The position numbers and the translations under genes are program-made. Below the pieces are notes generated by a model, which ran no database searches, was not told the origin of the DNA, and saw only the letters and a list, made by a program, of their open reading frames with translations. 22,239 nucleotides of DNA from Anaerolineales bacterium UBA6128 (lineage in GTDB: Bacteria; Chloroflexota; Anaerolineae; UBA1429), in assembly GCA_002423325.1 (NCBI GenBank), contig DIVQ01000023.1:1-22239 (forward strand), in the 5' to 3' direction. Shown one piece after another: positions 15,920 through 22,239 of this stretch. Every line of letters begins with the position of its first letter. The stretch's first letter is position 1.

Positions 15920-15956
15920 AGACAAAAGAGAAGGGCGGCGCCTTACAGCGCCGCCC
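15920..15956 (-). terminator. Intrinsic terminator of the TPT-linker exported protein gene
   Basis: GGGCGGCGC (15948-15956 on the minus strand) and GCGCCGCCC (15933-15941) form a 9-bp GC stem with a 6-base loop, followed on the minus strand by TTCTCTTTTGTC. It lies 19 bp after the stop of the gene ending at 15975. Confidence 0.88.
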
Positions 15957-15974
15957 CTGGTTCCGTGTCGCGTG

Positions 15975-17057
15975 CTAGCGACAAGCGTTCATGCTCACAT
16001 CATCCACGTACAGCGCGGTGGTGCCGCCCCAACCGTTGTTGTAGGTCTCTACGTGCAGGGTCACGACCTGTCCCTTGAACGGCGCCAGCGCTGATTCGTC
16101 CCACTCCAGATAGGTCCACGTGCGGGTGTTGCTATCCGGGTAGCTCAAACGCTCTCCCTCAAACGATTCGCCCGTTTCGTCGAGCAGCAGCATGAGGATA
16201 TCGCCGTCGGTGTCTCCGGGGCCGCCGGTTGCCACAGCATAATACCAGAAACCGAGCGTCAGCGTATCGGCCTCGGCCGGTATCAGTATACGCTGCTCAA
16301 AGATCGAGTAGGAGCCATAGGACGGGTGCCAGCCGTACGGCTCGATGCCGCTGCGGAGCGATCGCACTGCCGAGCGGTACTGCGCCAACGAGTAGCCAGC
16401 AATGTACTGTGTGGGCACAAAAGTCCAGCCCTCGTACGTCTCTGCGTTGCCGTTGACGATCAAATCACGACATTCCCCCGGCGCCAACGTCGCCGTGGGC
16501 GAGGGCGTGATGGTCGGCGTCAACGTCGCCGTGGGTGTTGCAGTGTCTGTCGGCGTGGCCGTGCTCGTGGCAGTGGCCGTGCTCGTGGGCGTCGCCGTGT
16601 CCGTCGCAGTCGCCGTCGCAGTCGGCGTGACGCTTGGCGTCAGCGTCTCCGTTGCGGTCGGCGTCGCCGTAGGCGTCAGCGTCTCGGTGGGCGTCGCGGT
16701 AGCCGTAGGCGTGGGCGAGGGCACGAACAAATCCTTGAACAGCAGCGGCAGATTATAGTCGATGGTCGGCAGACTCGTGGGCGTGACCGTCTCTGTTGCC
16801 GTCGCGGTTAGAGTTTCCGTCTGCGTCGGGATGACGGTGTCCGTGGAGGTAGGGGTCTCGGTCGGCGTAGGCTCCTCGGTATCGGTGCTGGTCGGCGTGT
16901 CAGCCTGGGCGAGGACCAAACCACCCGGCGCACTTCCGGACCGAGGCGTCAGTACCCCCGACAGCAACACCACGGCCATCAGCACAAGAGCCAGGGCCCC
17001 AAGCCAGCGCGTCTCTTGCTTTGTCCCGTTCTGGTCGCCCGCTTGTAGGTTTGACAT
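15975..17057 (-). CDS. Exported TPT-linker protein with C-terminal carbohydrate-binding-like domain
   Basis: A 360-residue exported protein of unknown function. A hydrophobic segment at about 19-36 acts as signal or membrane anchor. Two Thr/Pro/Ala-rich linkers follow (about 53-97 and 114-194), separated by YNLPLLFKDLF (101-111), a short Leu-Pro-Leu segment of a kind often seen in such exported Chloroflexota proteins (a recollection, not a search). The C-terminal domain (about 196-360) begins CRDLIVNGNAETYEGWTF, holds many aromatic residues, and ends in TALYVDDVSM. This resembles jelly-roll carbohydrate-binding or proprotein-associated folds with an 'LV.NG.E.GW' start and 'DDV' end. It probably binds surface glycans or substrates. 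The ATG at 17057 has GGGGG before it; a longer in-frame start at 17126 has no ribosome site and lies just after the -10 hexamer of the promoter. Confidence 0.8.
   Translation of the reverse strand: MSNLQAGDQNGTKQETRWLGALALVLMAVVLLSGVLTPRSGSAPGGLVLAQADTPTSTDTEEPTPTETPTSTDTVIPTQTETLTATATETVTPTSLPTIDYNLPLLFKDLFVPSPTPTATATPTETLTPTATPTATETLTPSVTPTATATATDTATPTSTATATSTATPTDTATPTATLTPTITPSPTATLAPGECRDLIVNGNAETYEGWTFVPTQYIAGYSLAQYRSAVRSLRSGIEPYGWHPSYGSYSIFEQRILIPAEADTLTLGFWYYAVATGGPGDTDGDILMLLLDETGESFEGERLSYPDSNTRTWTYLEWDESALAPFKGQVVTLHVETYNNGWGGTTALYVDDVSMNACR
16485..16902 (-). repeat. Low-complexity TPT-coding repeat
   Basis: Thr/Pro/Ala/Ser codons repeat with units such as TPTAT and TPTST, giving DNA of short, imperfect GTCGCCGTGGGC-like units on the plus strand. 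The unit order is irregular and a unique coding segment (the YNLPLL region) interrupts it. It is a coding linker able to change length by slippage, not a CRISPR array. Confidence 0.85.
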
Positions 17058-17135
17058 GCAACCCCCTCTTCCTGTGCGGAGCCAAGGCGCCGGCCGATCC
17101 CGGCCACGCCCCACAAGTGCAAGCACGCTGCAGCT

Positions 17136-17164
17136 ACTCTATCACGGCTTGGCTGGCATGTCAA
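17136..17164 (-). promoter_or_regulatory. Promoter of the TPT-linker exported protein gene
   Basis: On the minus strand, a perfect TTGACA (17159-17164) is followed after 17 bp by TAGAGT (17136-17141), 79 bp before ATG 17057. No convincing terminator was found between this promoter and the stop of the upstream gene at 17241. Confidence 0.65.
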
Positions 17165-17240
17165 CGGACTATGCCCGCAGATCCCGATGCATCACCATCT
17201 TCACGCAGCTGTTACGCGCCGTGAGACCCGCAGGGCAACG

Positions 17241-18368
17241 TCAGTCCAGCGGTTGGTAGCGCCCCCACGTCTGAATCGCGTACATGACCGCCCGCAGTCC
17301 CTCGAGCCGACTGCCCGCATTCACGCTGCCCGCCGTGGTGACGACCAGCCCGCCATCGCCGCCGACCGCCTCGATATCACGACGTACCGCCTCAGCGATC
17401 TCTTGCGGCGTACCCCGCGCAAATGTCCACGGCGCCAGTTGCCCGTTGATCACGGTGCGCGGCATGTGCTCGCGGATGACCTCGGGGCGCACAGTCGGAC
17501 CAAAGTTGCAGCCGTGCAGCCTGGTATGATCGAGCAGCGGCAGCAGATGCGTCATCTCGCTGTCCGAATGCTGGAAACGCCAATCATCCTCGCCCGGGCT
17601 GAACACCCCAAAGATGTGCTGCAGAATCGGCAGCCCGAAACGCTCATAGAGTTCGGGATTAAGAGTCGCGCAGTTGTCGTCCGCAAAGCCAAAACCGCGC
17701 ATCGAGGCTCCCGTTGCCTCGCGCAAGAGCGTGCTCAGCTCGACGATTTTGGCAGCAAGCAGATCGCGAAAGCGCTCCATCACCTGCGGATAATCCAGCA
17801 GCCACAGAATCACATTCTCCACACCACACACCGACATGGCCGCCGTCACCGGCCCGCGGATACCGCCCCCCAACCGGGGCTCAGCCCCATAGTCTTCTCG
17901 GAGTCGCCGCAGGGCTTGCTCGAATCCTGGCGGAAAGACGATTGCCCGCAGATCCAGGCTTGATACGTACTCAAGCCGCTCCTCGAGCTCTTTGACCGAG
18001 AACACGCTCTGTTCCACCCAGTCCGAGCTGGGCATTTCCCCCACGTGAATCTGCGTGATGCGGCTGCCAAACACCTCCTCGATACGCATGGGGCGCGGCA
18101 GAGCGTGTTCGGGTGGGATCCAGGTCTCCGGCAGGATCCGCCGCCCGACGATCTCCTCCGCCTTGTCGTTGTACAACCTGTTAAGGCGGACATGCGTGTC
18201 GCCGTCCTGCCAGTACTGGGGATCCGGCGTCAGACCGAGCTCATCCCACAGGCACTCCTCAGTCGTCAACAGGGACATCGGCACCTGCGGCTTGTCCGTC
18301 GAAAAGGGCCTGTTCAGCGACGCCTCGTTGTCACGCCAGAAACGCTCCGCATCAACCGGAAACAGCAT
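17241..18368 (-). CDS. Uroporphyrinogen decarboxylase-fold protein (MtaA/corrinoid methyltransferase-like)
   Basis: A 375-residue protein with the overall pattern of the UROD/MtaA/CmuA superfamily: a TIM barrel with GGGIRGPVTAAMSVCGVENV (167-186) and FADDNCATLNPELYERFGLP (228-247). It also has a HTRLHGC stretch (281-287), where methyltransferase members place the His-x-Cys zinc ligands. The region where the second zinc cysteine would be expected reads TTAGSVNAGSRLEGLRA (344-360) and has no Cys. The substrate, and whether it moves methyl groups, decarboxylates, or does something else, is therefore open. Genuine haem-pathway UROD is unlikely, since its signature motifs are not visible. The ATG follows GAGAGGAG four bases before. 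It lies 59 bp after the aldolase gene on the same strand and probably belongs to the same operon. Confidence 0.8.
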   Translation of the reverse strand: MLFPVDAERFWRDNEASLNRPFSTDKPQVPMSLLTTEECLWDELGLTPDPQYWQDGDTHVRLNRLYNDKAEEIVGRRILPETWIPPEHALPRPMRIEEVFGSRITQIHVGEMPSSDWVEQSVFSVKELEERLEYVSSLDLRAIVFPPGFEQALRRLREDYGAEPRLGGGIRGPVTAAMSVCGVENVILWLLDYPQVMERFRDLLAAKIVELSTLLREATGASMRGFGFADDNCATLNPELYERFGLPILQHIFGVFSPGEDDWRFQHSDSEMTHLLPLLDHTRLHGCNFGPTVRPEVIREHMPRTVINGQLAPWTFARGTPQEIAEAVRRDIEAVGGDGGLVVTTAGSVNAGSRLEGLRAVMYAIQTWGRYQPLD

Positions 18369-18427
18369 TACGCTCCTCTCCCATGTCCGAGTGTGCCGAC
18401 TCCCGAACCGCCGTCTACAAGCCGAGA

Positions 18428-19222
18428 CTATGCCTCGGTCGCCTCGGCCAGAATCGCCAGCATATCTTTGCAGTACTGGCTGAGCGCCAGCACGTCCGCC
18501 CCGATGTTGATGAAGCGGTATCCCAGATCGACCATCTGTCGGACGTTCTCGGGGCTGGCAACCGTCCCCGCCATCTTGCCATACTTTTCGCACACCTGCG
18601 CCACGCGGCGCCGCGCATCTACCAGCGTCGGGTGATCCGATTGTCCCGGCGCGCCGATGCCCTGCGAAAAGTCAGACGGCCCGAAGAACAGCATGTCAAC
18701 GCCCTCGAGGTCCGCGATCGCCTCCAGATCGGACAGTGGCTCCGGATCCTCGATCTGCAACGCCACAAAACGCTGTGCGTTGGCCTGCTGCATATAGTCC
18801 AGCATCGCCAGATTGCAGTAGGCGCCGTCGGCATTGCCGCCATCCACGGGTCGCCTGCCGATGGGATGGAAACGCGTCATCCGCACCACCCACTCTGCAT
18901 CCTGCAGGCTCATCACGTGCGGCACCAGAATACCACTCGCATCCATCTCGAGCGCGCGCACGTGGTCGCTGTAGCTGCCGCGCCCGACGCGCACCATCAG
19001 GTCTGTGTCGTGACCCTTGGCCGCCCAGATGGCCTGCTCGACGGCCGACCAGTCGTTGCCCACGTGCTCAACGCAGGTCCAGACGCAGTCAAAGCCAAGC
19101 ATGGCCGCGATCTCCACCGCACGCGCGTCGGCCAGATTGGTCTTGAAGCAACTGACAACTTGCCCTGCACGATAACTGGCCAATACGCGACTGGGCCGCA
19201 TGGCAATCGGTTTGCTCTTCAC
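18428..19222 (-). CDS. HpcH/HpaI-family class II aldolase
   Basis: A 264-residue pyruvate-type aldolase of the HpcH/HpaI family, which uses a divalent metal to cleave 2-keto-3-deoxy or 4-hydroxy-2-oxo acids to pyruvate plus an aldehyde (as in HpaI, GarL and RhmA). The catalytic histidine is likely His53 in CVEH and the conserved Arg is Arg78 in MVRVGRG. Metal ligands are likely Glu158 (QIEDPE) and Asp184 (FFGPSDFSQGIG), with the closing FINIGADVLAL segment typical. Length is normal. GTG 19222 follows AGGGGGAG; the in-frame ATG at 19201 is an alternative. It heads a two-gene operon with the UROD-fold gene and diverges from the third glycyl radical enzyme, suggesting they serve one pathway. The exact keto-acid is unknown. 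Confidence 0.92.
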   Translation of the reverse strand: MKSKPIAMRPSRVLASYRAGQVVSCFKTNLADARAVEIAAMLGFDCVWTCVEHVGNDWSAVEQAIWAAKGHDTDLMVRVGRGSYSDHVRALEMDASGILVPHVMSLQDAEWVVRMTRFHPIGRRPVDGGNADGAYCNLAMLDYMQQANAQRFVALQIEDPEPLSDLEAIADLEGVDMLFFGPSDFSQGIGAPGQSDHPTLVDARRRVAQVCEKYGKMAGTVASPENVRQMVDLGYRFINIGADVLALSQYCKDMLAILAEATEA

Positions 19223-19304
19223 GTGCTCTTCTCCCCCTGCTACGCTCCATAGTGCCCCTACGGGCGCGCTCTATATCTTCCGGACTGTCCCCGCCTGACC
19301 GAGC

Positions 19305-19332
19305 ATTCTAGTGACGACGCGTGCAATGTCAA
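19305..19332 (-). promoter_or_regulatory. Promoter of the aldolase/UROD-fold operon
   Basis: On the minus strand, a perfect TTGACA (19327-19332), a 16-bp spacer and TAGAAT (19305-19310). The leader to GTG 19222 is about 75-80 bases. Its -35 box is only 5 bp from the -35 box of the divergent glycyl radical enzyme promoter. Confidence 0.75.
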
Positions 19333-19337
19333 GGCAT

Positions 19338-19365
19338 TTGTGATCCGCCGGCTTTGCGTTATACT
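19338..19365 (+). promoter_or_regulatory. Promoter of the third glycyl radical enzyme gene
   Basis: TTGTGA (19338-19343), a 16-bp spacer and TATACT (19360-19365), about 94 bp before ATG 19459. The two polymerase sites of this 236-bp divergent region abut, so both cannot be fully occupied freely. Confidence 0.65.
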
Positions 19366-19458
19366 TGCTTGGCAGCATGTGTTTTGCCAGGCGTTTCGCA
19401 GGCGCCTCTATCGATAGTTTCCATGTCGCTTGGATCCCGACGGTGCGCAGGAGGTATT

Positions 19459-21693
19459 ATGGAGTCAAAGGTGCTGACCGAGCTGACGTATCAGGACCGG
19501 CTGGACGCCTTGCGAGCCACAAAGGAACGGCACACCAGCGAAAAGCAGTCGATCATCGGGGCGATGAACTATGATGACTGGAGCGTAATCCTGCCGCCCG
19601 ATGAGGCGCGCCAGGTGACGCGCGCCATCAGCGGCTCGGGCGTCGAGATCGTTGACGTCCTCATCAAGGGCGTCGATCTCGAGACAAACCACCCCAACGG
19701 CGGGTGGCACGGCGCAGAGTTCGTGGGCAGGAACTACCGCCACGTGCTCGAGGCCCACCCCGTGTACATCGACCCGATGAGCAGCCTTGCCGGCGCCTAC
19801 ATGGTCAACTTTGGCTCCTATCGCGGCGGCGTTCGCTGGCCCGAGGAGATCCGCTACCCCCGCTATGCCGAGCACCACCACTACGGTCAGGGTCCGCTGG
19901 TCGGCGGGGCGCAGCATTTCTGCCAGGATAATACCATCGGCCTGCAATTGGGCTGGGGTGGGCTGCTCAACAAGGTTCGCCACTACCGCGACCTGAACGC
20001 GCCCGACCATGCCGAGTTCTACGCCGGCCTCGAGCACATCCTGCTGGGCGTCATGAACTGGGTCCAGCGCAACGCCGACGCCGCGCAGACCGCGGCCGAT
20101 CGCGAAGAGAATCCCCAGATCAAGGCCAGCCTGCAACGCATGGCTGACGCCAACCACTGGCTGGTCGCCGAGCCGCCACGCACCTTTTACGAGGCCGTAC
20201 AGTGGATCGCGTGGTTCCAGATGCTGGCGCGCATGTACAACGGCAGCGGATCGCTGGGTCGGCTCGACATGCAACTGCTGCCTTACTATGAGCACGACAT
20301 CACTGCCGGCACGCTGACCGACGACGAGGCGATCTTCCATGTGGCCTGTCTGTACCTGAAAGAGACGGGCTACATTCAGCTCGGCGGACCTGATGCAGAA
20401 GGCAACGACGTCACTAACCCAGTCTCGTTCATCTGCCTCGAGGCCGCCCACCGCATCCGCATCCCGGTCAACGTCGGCGTCGCTGTTGGCGAAAAGGCGG
20501 ATCCGCGCTTGCTCCGTCGTGGCGTCGAGATCATCTTTGAGGACCGCTGCGGCGTCCCCAAGTTCCTGGGTTGCGAAAACATCTGCAACGGTTTCGCCCG
20601 CAACGGCATCCCCCAGGAGCTGGCCAACCAGCGCTCCTATGCTGGTTGCCACTGGTGGGCGCTGCCCGGACGCGAGTACTGCCTGAACGACGGCGCCAAG
20701 GTCAACCTGGCGCGTGTGTTTGAGGTCGCGTTCAACGAGATGATGTCCGATCCTGCTGCCACACCCAGCGTGGGCGAGCTGTGGACGCGCTTTGTGCAGC
20801 ATACCGAACGCGCCGTCGCTCTGCATGCCGATGGCTTTGACTACCACACCAAGGTCAACTATCTCGTTTTCCCGGAACTGGTGCTGGACCTGTTGTGCTA
20901 CGGGCCCGTTGAAAAGGGCCTGGATGCATCCCAGAGGGGTGGCGTGCAGTATCTCAACTTTGGCATCGATGGTTCGGCGCTGGCCACTGTGGCCGACTCG
21001 TTTGCGGCGCTGGAGCAGCGCGTGGAGGAGGAGCACGCTCTCACCTGGCAGCAAGTCAAGCACTATCTGGACACCGATTGGGCCGGGCCCGACGGCGAAC
21101 AGGCGCGCCTGATGATGAAAACCATTCATCGCTATGGCCAGGGCGGCTCGCGAGGCGATTACTGGGCATTCCGCGTGGCCGATGAGTATGTGCGCATCGT
21201 CAAGTCCAGGCCCACGCCCGACGGCCACAACATGATCCCGGGTTTTTTCTCATGGGCTGCCACCATCGGCATGGGCCAGTCGGTAGGCGCAACTCCCAAC
21301 GGCCGCAAGGCATACGCTCCCATTTCACACGGCGCCAATCCCGACCCCGGCTTCCGCAAAGATGGCGCGCCCACGGCCATGGCCGAGGCGATCGCGCGCG
21401 TCAACCCCTTCTGGGGAGCCTCGGCCCCGATGCAGCTCGAGCTCGACCCGGGCATCGTGCACGACGACTCGGGGGTCAGCAATGTCGTCGAACTCGTTCG
21501 CAGCCATATTCTGATGGGCGGCACCCAGGTCAATCTCAACATACTGGACAAGGAAAAGATCTTGGACGCGCACGAACATCCCGAGCTATACCCCGACTTG
21601 ATCGTGCGTGTCACCGGCTTTAGCGCCTACTGGGCCAGCCTGTCCAAGGATTTCCGGCAGTTGGTCGTCGATCGCATCATCGCCGGCAACTGA
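19459..21693 (+). CDS. Divergent glycyl radical enzyme with a Cys-His-Trp-Trp active-site motif
   Basis: A 744-residue glycyl radical enzyme, distant from the two enzymes at 48-4438. The PFL-like domain covers about 20-600, with conserved TFYEAVQWIAWFQ (242-254), SLGRLD (265-270) and GGVQYLNFGIDG (494-505). The glycyl-radical domain covers about 600-744: SVGATPNGRKAYAPISHGAN, then RVTGFSAYW (717-725) with radical Gly720 followed by Phe rather than the usual Tyr. The thiyl cysteine is Cys397 in AGCHWWALPG. Dehydratase-type members have GCVEP..PG at this site, so Trp399 occupies the place of the catalytic Glu and a reaction different from diol dehydration is likely. Downstream NLARVFEVAFNEM fits the family. 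ATG 19459 follows AGGAGG (19449-19454). No activase gene lies beside it in the window. Substrate unknown. Confidence 0.93.
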   Translation: MESKVLTELTYQDRLDALRATKERHTSEKQSIIGAMNYDDWSVILPPDEARQVTRAISGSGVEIVDVLIKGVDLETNHPNGGWHGAEFVGRNYRHVLEAHPVYIDPMSSLAGAYMVNFGSYRGGVRWPEEIRYPRYAEHHHYGQGPLVGGAQHFCQDNTIGLQLGWGGLLNKVRHYRDLNAPDHAEFYAGLEHILLGVMNWVQRNADAAQTAADREENPQIKASLQRMADANHWLVAEPPRTFYEAVQWIAWFQMLARMYNGSGSLGRLDMQLLPYYEHDITAGTLTDDEAIFHVACLYLKETGYIQLGGPDAEGNDVTNPVSFICLEAAHRIRIPVNVGVAVGEKADPRLLRRGVEIIFEDRCGVPKFLGCENICNGFARNGIPQELANQRSYAGCHWWALPGREYCLNDGAKVNLARVFEVAFNEMMSDPAATPSVGELWTRFVQHTERAVALHADGFDYHTKVNYLVFPELVLDLLCYGPVEKGLDASQRGGVQYLNFGIDGSALATVADSFAALEQRVEEEHALTWQQVKHYLDTDWAGPDGEQARLMMKTIHRYGQGGSRGDYWAFRVADEYVRIVKSRPTPDGHNMIPGFFSWAATIGMGQSVGATPNGRKAYAPISHGANPDPGFRKDGAPTAMAEAIARVNPFWGASAPMQLELDPGIVHDDSGVSNVVELVRSHILMGGTQVNLNILDKEKILDAHEHPELYPDLIVRVTGFSAYWASLSKDFRQLVVDRIIAGN

Positions 21694-21728
21694 CCGTTTT
21701 CACACGCTGCCAGGACGATGGCACAGCG

Positions 21729-21768
21729 CGGCTTGCACGGCGGCATCCTCCGTGCAAGCCGTTTTCTG
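21729..21768 (+). terminator. Intrinsic terminator of the third glycyl radical enzyme gene
   Basis: CGGCTTGCACGG (21729-21740) and CCGTGCAAGCCG (21750-21761) form a perfect 12-bp stem with a 9-base loop, followed by TTTTCTG. It lies between the enzyme and the universal-stress-type gene, so the latter is probably a separate transcript or depends on read-through. Confidence 0.88.
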
Positions 21769-21786
21769 AGTGTATGAGAGGCGCAC

Positions 21787-22239
21787 ATGAGCACCCGCAC
21801 CCACGCAAAGTACGAAATCCTGGCGGCCATTTCGGAGCCCAAGCAGATGCGGGTGCTGCTCGCCGTGGCCGTGCCGCTCGCGCGCGCTCGCGATGGTCAC
21901 GTTACCCCGTTGTACGTCAGCTCTGAGCGCTCGGTACCCCACTGGTTCGCAGTGCCTGAAGACCTTGAGGATGTCGTGGGCGAACCCCGGACCATTTCCG
22001 GGCGCACAGTGGGCCAGGCTGCCCTGGATTACGTCCACGAGTTCAAGCCCGATTTGTTGCTGCTTTACTGGCGTGGAAAGCCCTCGCGTGGACGCTATTT
22101 GCTCGGGCGTACGCTGGATCCGCTGATCCAGTACGCCGCCTGCGACGTGGCCGTGGTACGCGTCAAGCAGGAGGCCGAAGCCTTTGCCAAGACCATGGCC
22201 AACCTCAAGCGCATCACTGTCCCCGTTGGTGGAGGGCCC
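21787..22239 (+). CDS. Universal stress protein (UspA)-type protein, cut by the window end
   Basis: An open frame of 151 codons from ATG 21787 that runs off the right edge. The ATG follows GAGAGG six bases upstream. The start, KYEILAAISEPKQMRVLLAVAVPLARA, then DGHVTPLYVS and later LLLLYWRG, LLGRTLDPLIQYAACDVAVVR, matches a universal stress protein alpha/beta fold. This 'W.G..SRG..LLG..LDP....CDVAVVR' style of end is often seen in Usp domains attached to transporters. A second domain seems to begin at KRITVPVGGGP, so the full protein may be a tandem Usp. Usp proteins bind ATP or nucleotides and respond to stress; the target is unknown. The terminator before it separates it from the glycyl radical enzyme. 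Confidence 0.8.
   Translation, partial: MSTRTHAKYEILAAISEPKQMRVLLAVAVPLARARDGHVTPLYVSSERSVPHWFAVPEDLEDVVGEPRTISGRTVGQAALDYVHEFKPDLLLLYWRGKPSRGRYLLGRTLDPLIQYAACDVAVVRVKQEAEAFAKTMANLKRITVPVGGGP

Noticed and set aside
16485..16902. Repeated short units looking like a CRISPR array or minisatellite
   Set aside because: Units are irregular, not separated by unique spacers, and translate in the minus frame to a continuous Thr/Pro linker.
19465..21228. A 587-codon minus-strand frame opposite the third glycyl radical enzyme
   Set aside because: Antisense shadow of a clearly conserved gene, with no motif of its own.

Overview
The window is about 22 kb of GC-rich DNA (roughly 63-66% by eye) carrying 14 protein-coding genes: 13 complete and one cut by the right edge. 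Several features suggest an anaerobic Chloroflexota bacterium, most likely of the Anaerolineae. There are three glycyl radical enzymes (oxygen-sensitive), exported proteins with long Thr/Pro 'TPT' linkers, a CapA-family lipoprotein, and a secreted protein with a TPT linker and a short aromatic-Leu-Pro-Leu segment. The taxon is an inference from style, not from a marker gene comparison. Promoters look like ordinary sigma-70 sites, and Shine-Dalgarno sequences are strong.

Layout, left to right. (1) 48-5434, minus strand: an operon of a radical SAM glycyl-radical activase (first transcribed) and two tandem paralogous glycyl radical enzymes. It is driven by a TTGGCA-16-TATAAT promoter. (2) 5604-6683, plus: a Gfo/Idh/MocA oxidoreductase transcribed divergently from its own promoter. 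(3) 7073-7264, plus: a small excisionase-type helix-turn-helix protein. Its near-consensus promoter is bracketed by a perfect 9-bp inverted repeat, and a textbook terminator follows the gene. (4) 7481-8851, plus: a MOFRL-type glycerate 2-kinase. (5) 8992-11082, plus: two housekeeping genes, ftsY and prfB. prfB carries the programmed +1 frameshift at CTT TGA C. (6) 11153-15837, minus: an operon of two CapA-like proteins, each with an unusual N-terminal region that looks like a periplasmic binding protein, followed by an aminoglycoside-phosphotransferase-fold kinase. (7) 15975-17057, minus: a TPT-linker exported protein with a C-terminal jelly-roll-like domain. (8) 17241-19222, minus: an HpcH/HpaI aldolase and a UROD/corrinoid-methyltransferase-like protein. 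(9) 19459-21693, plus: a third, distant glycyl radical enzyme, divergent from (8), whose active-site motif is Cys-His-Trp-Trp instead of the usual Cys-x-Glu. (10) 21787 to the edge, plus: a universal-stress-type protein.

Taken together the catabolic genes suggest anaerobic breakdown of a polyhydroxylated or sugar-acid-type substrate. A glycyl radical enzyme could do a dehydration or bond cleavage, an HpcH/HpaI aldolase cleaves 2-keto-3-deoxy acids to pyruvate plus an aldehyde, an NAD(P)-dependent oxidoreductase handles a sugar or cyclitol, and glycerate 2-kinase sends a C3 product to glycolysis. This is a hypothesis from gene content; no substrate can be read from the sequence. The most unusual single item is the third glycyl radical enzyme with its altered active site and no activase next to it. 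No tRNA, rRNA, CRISPR array, insertion sequence or prophage was seen.
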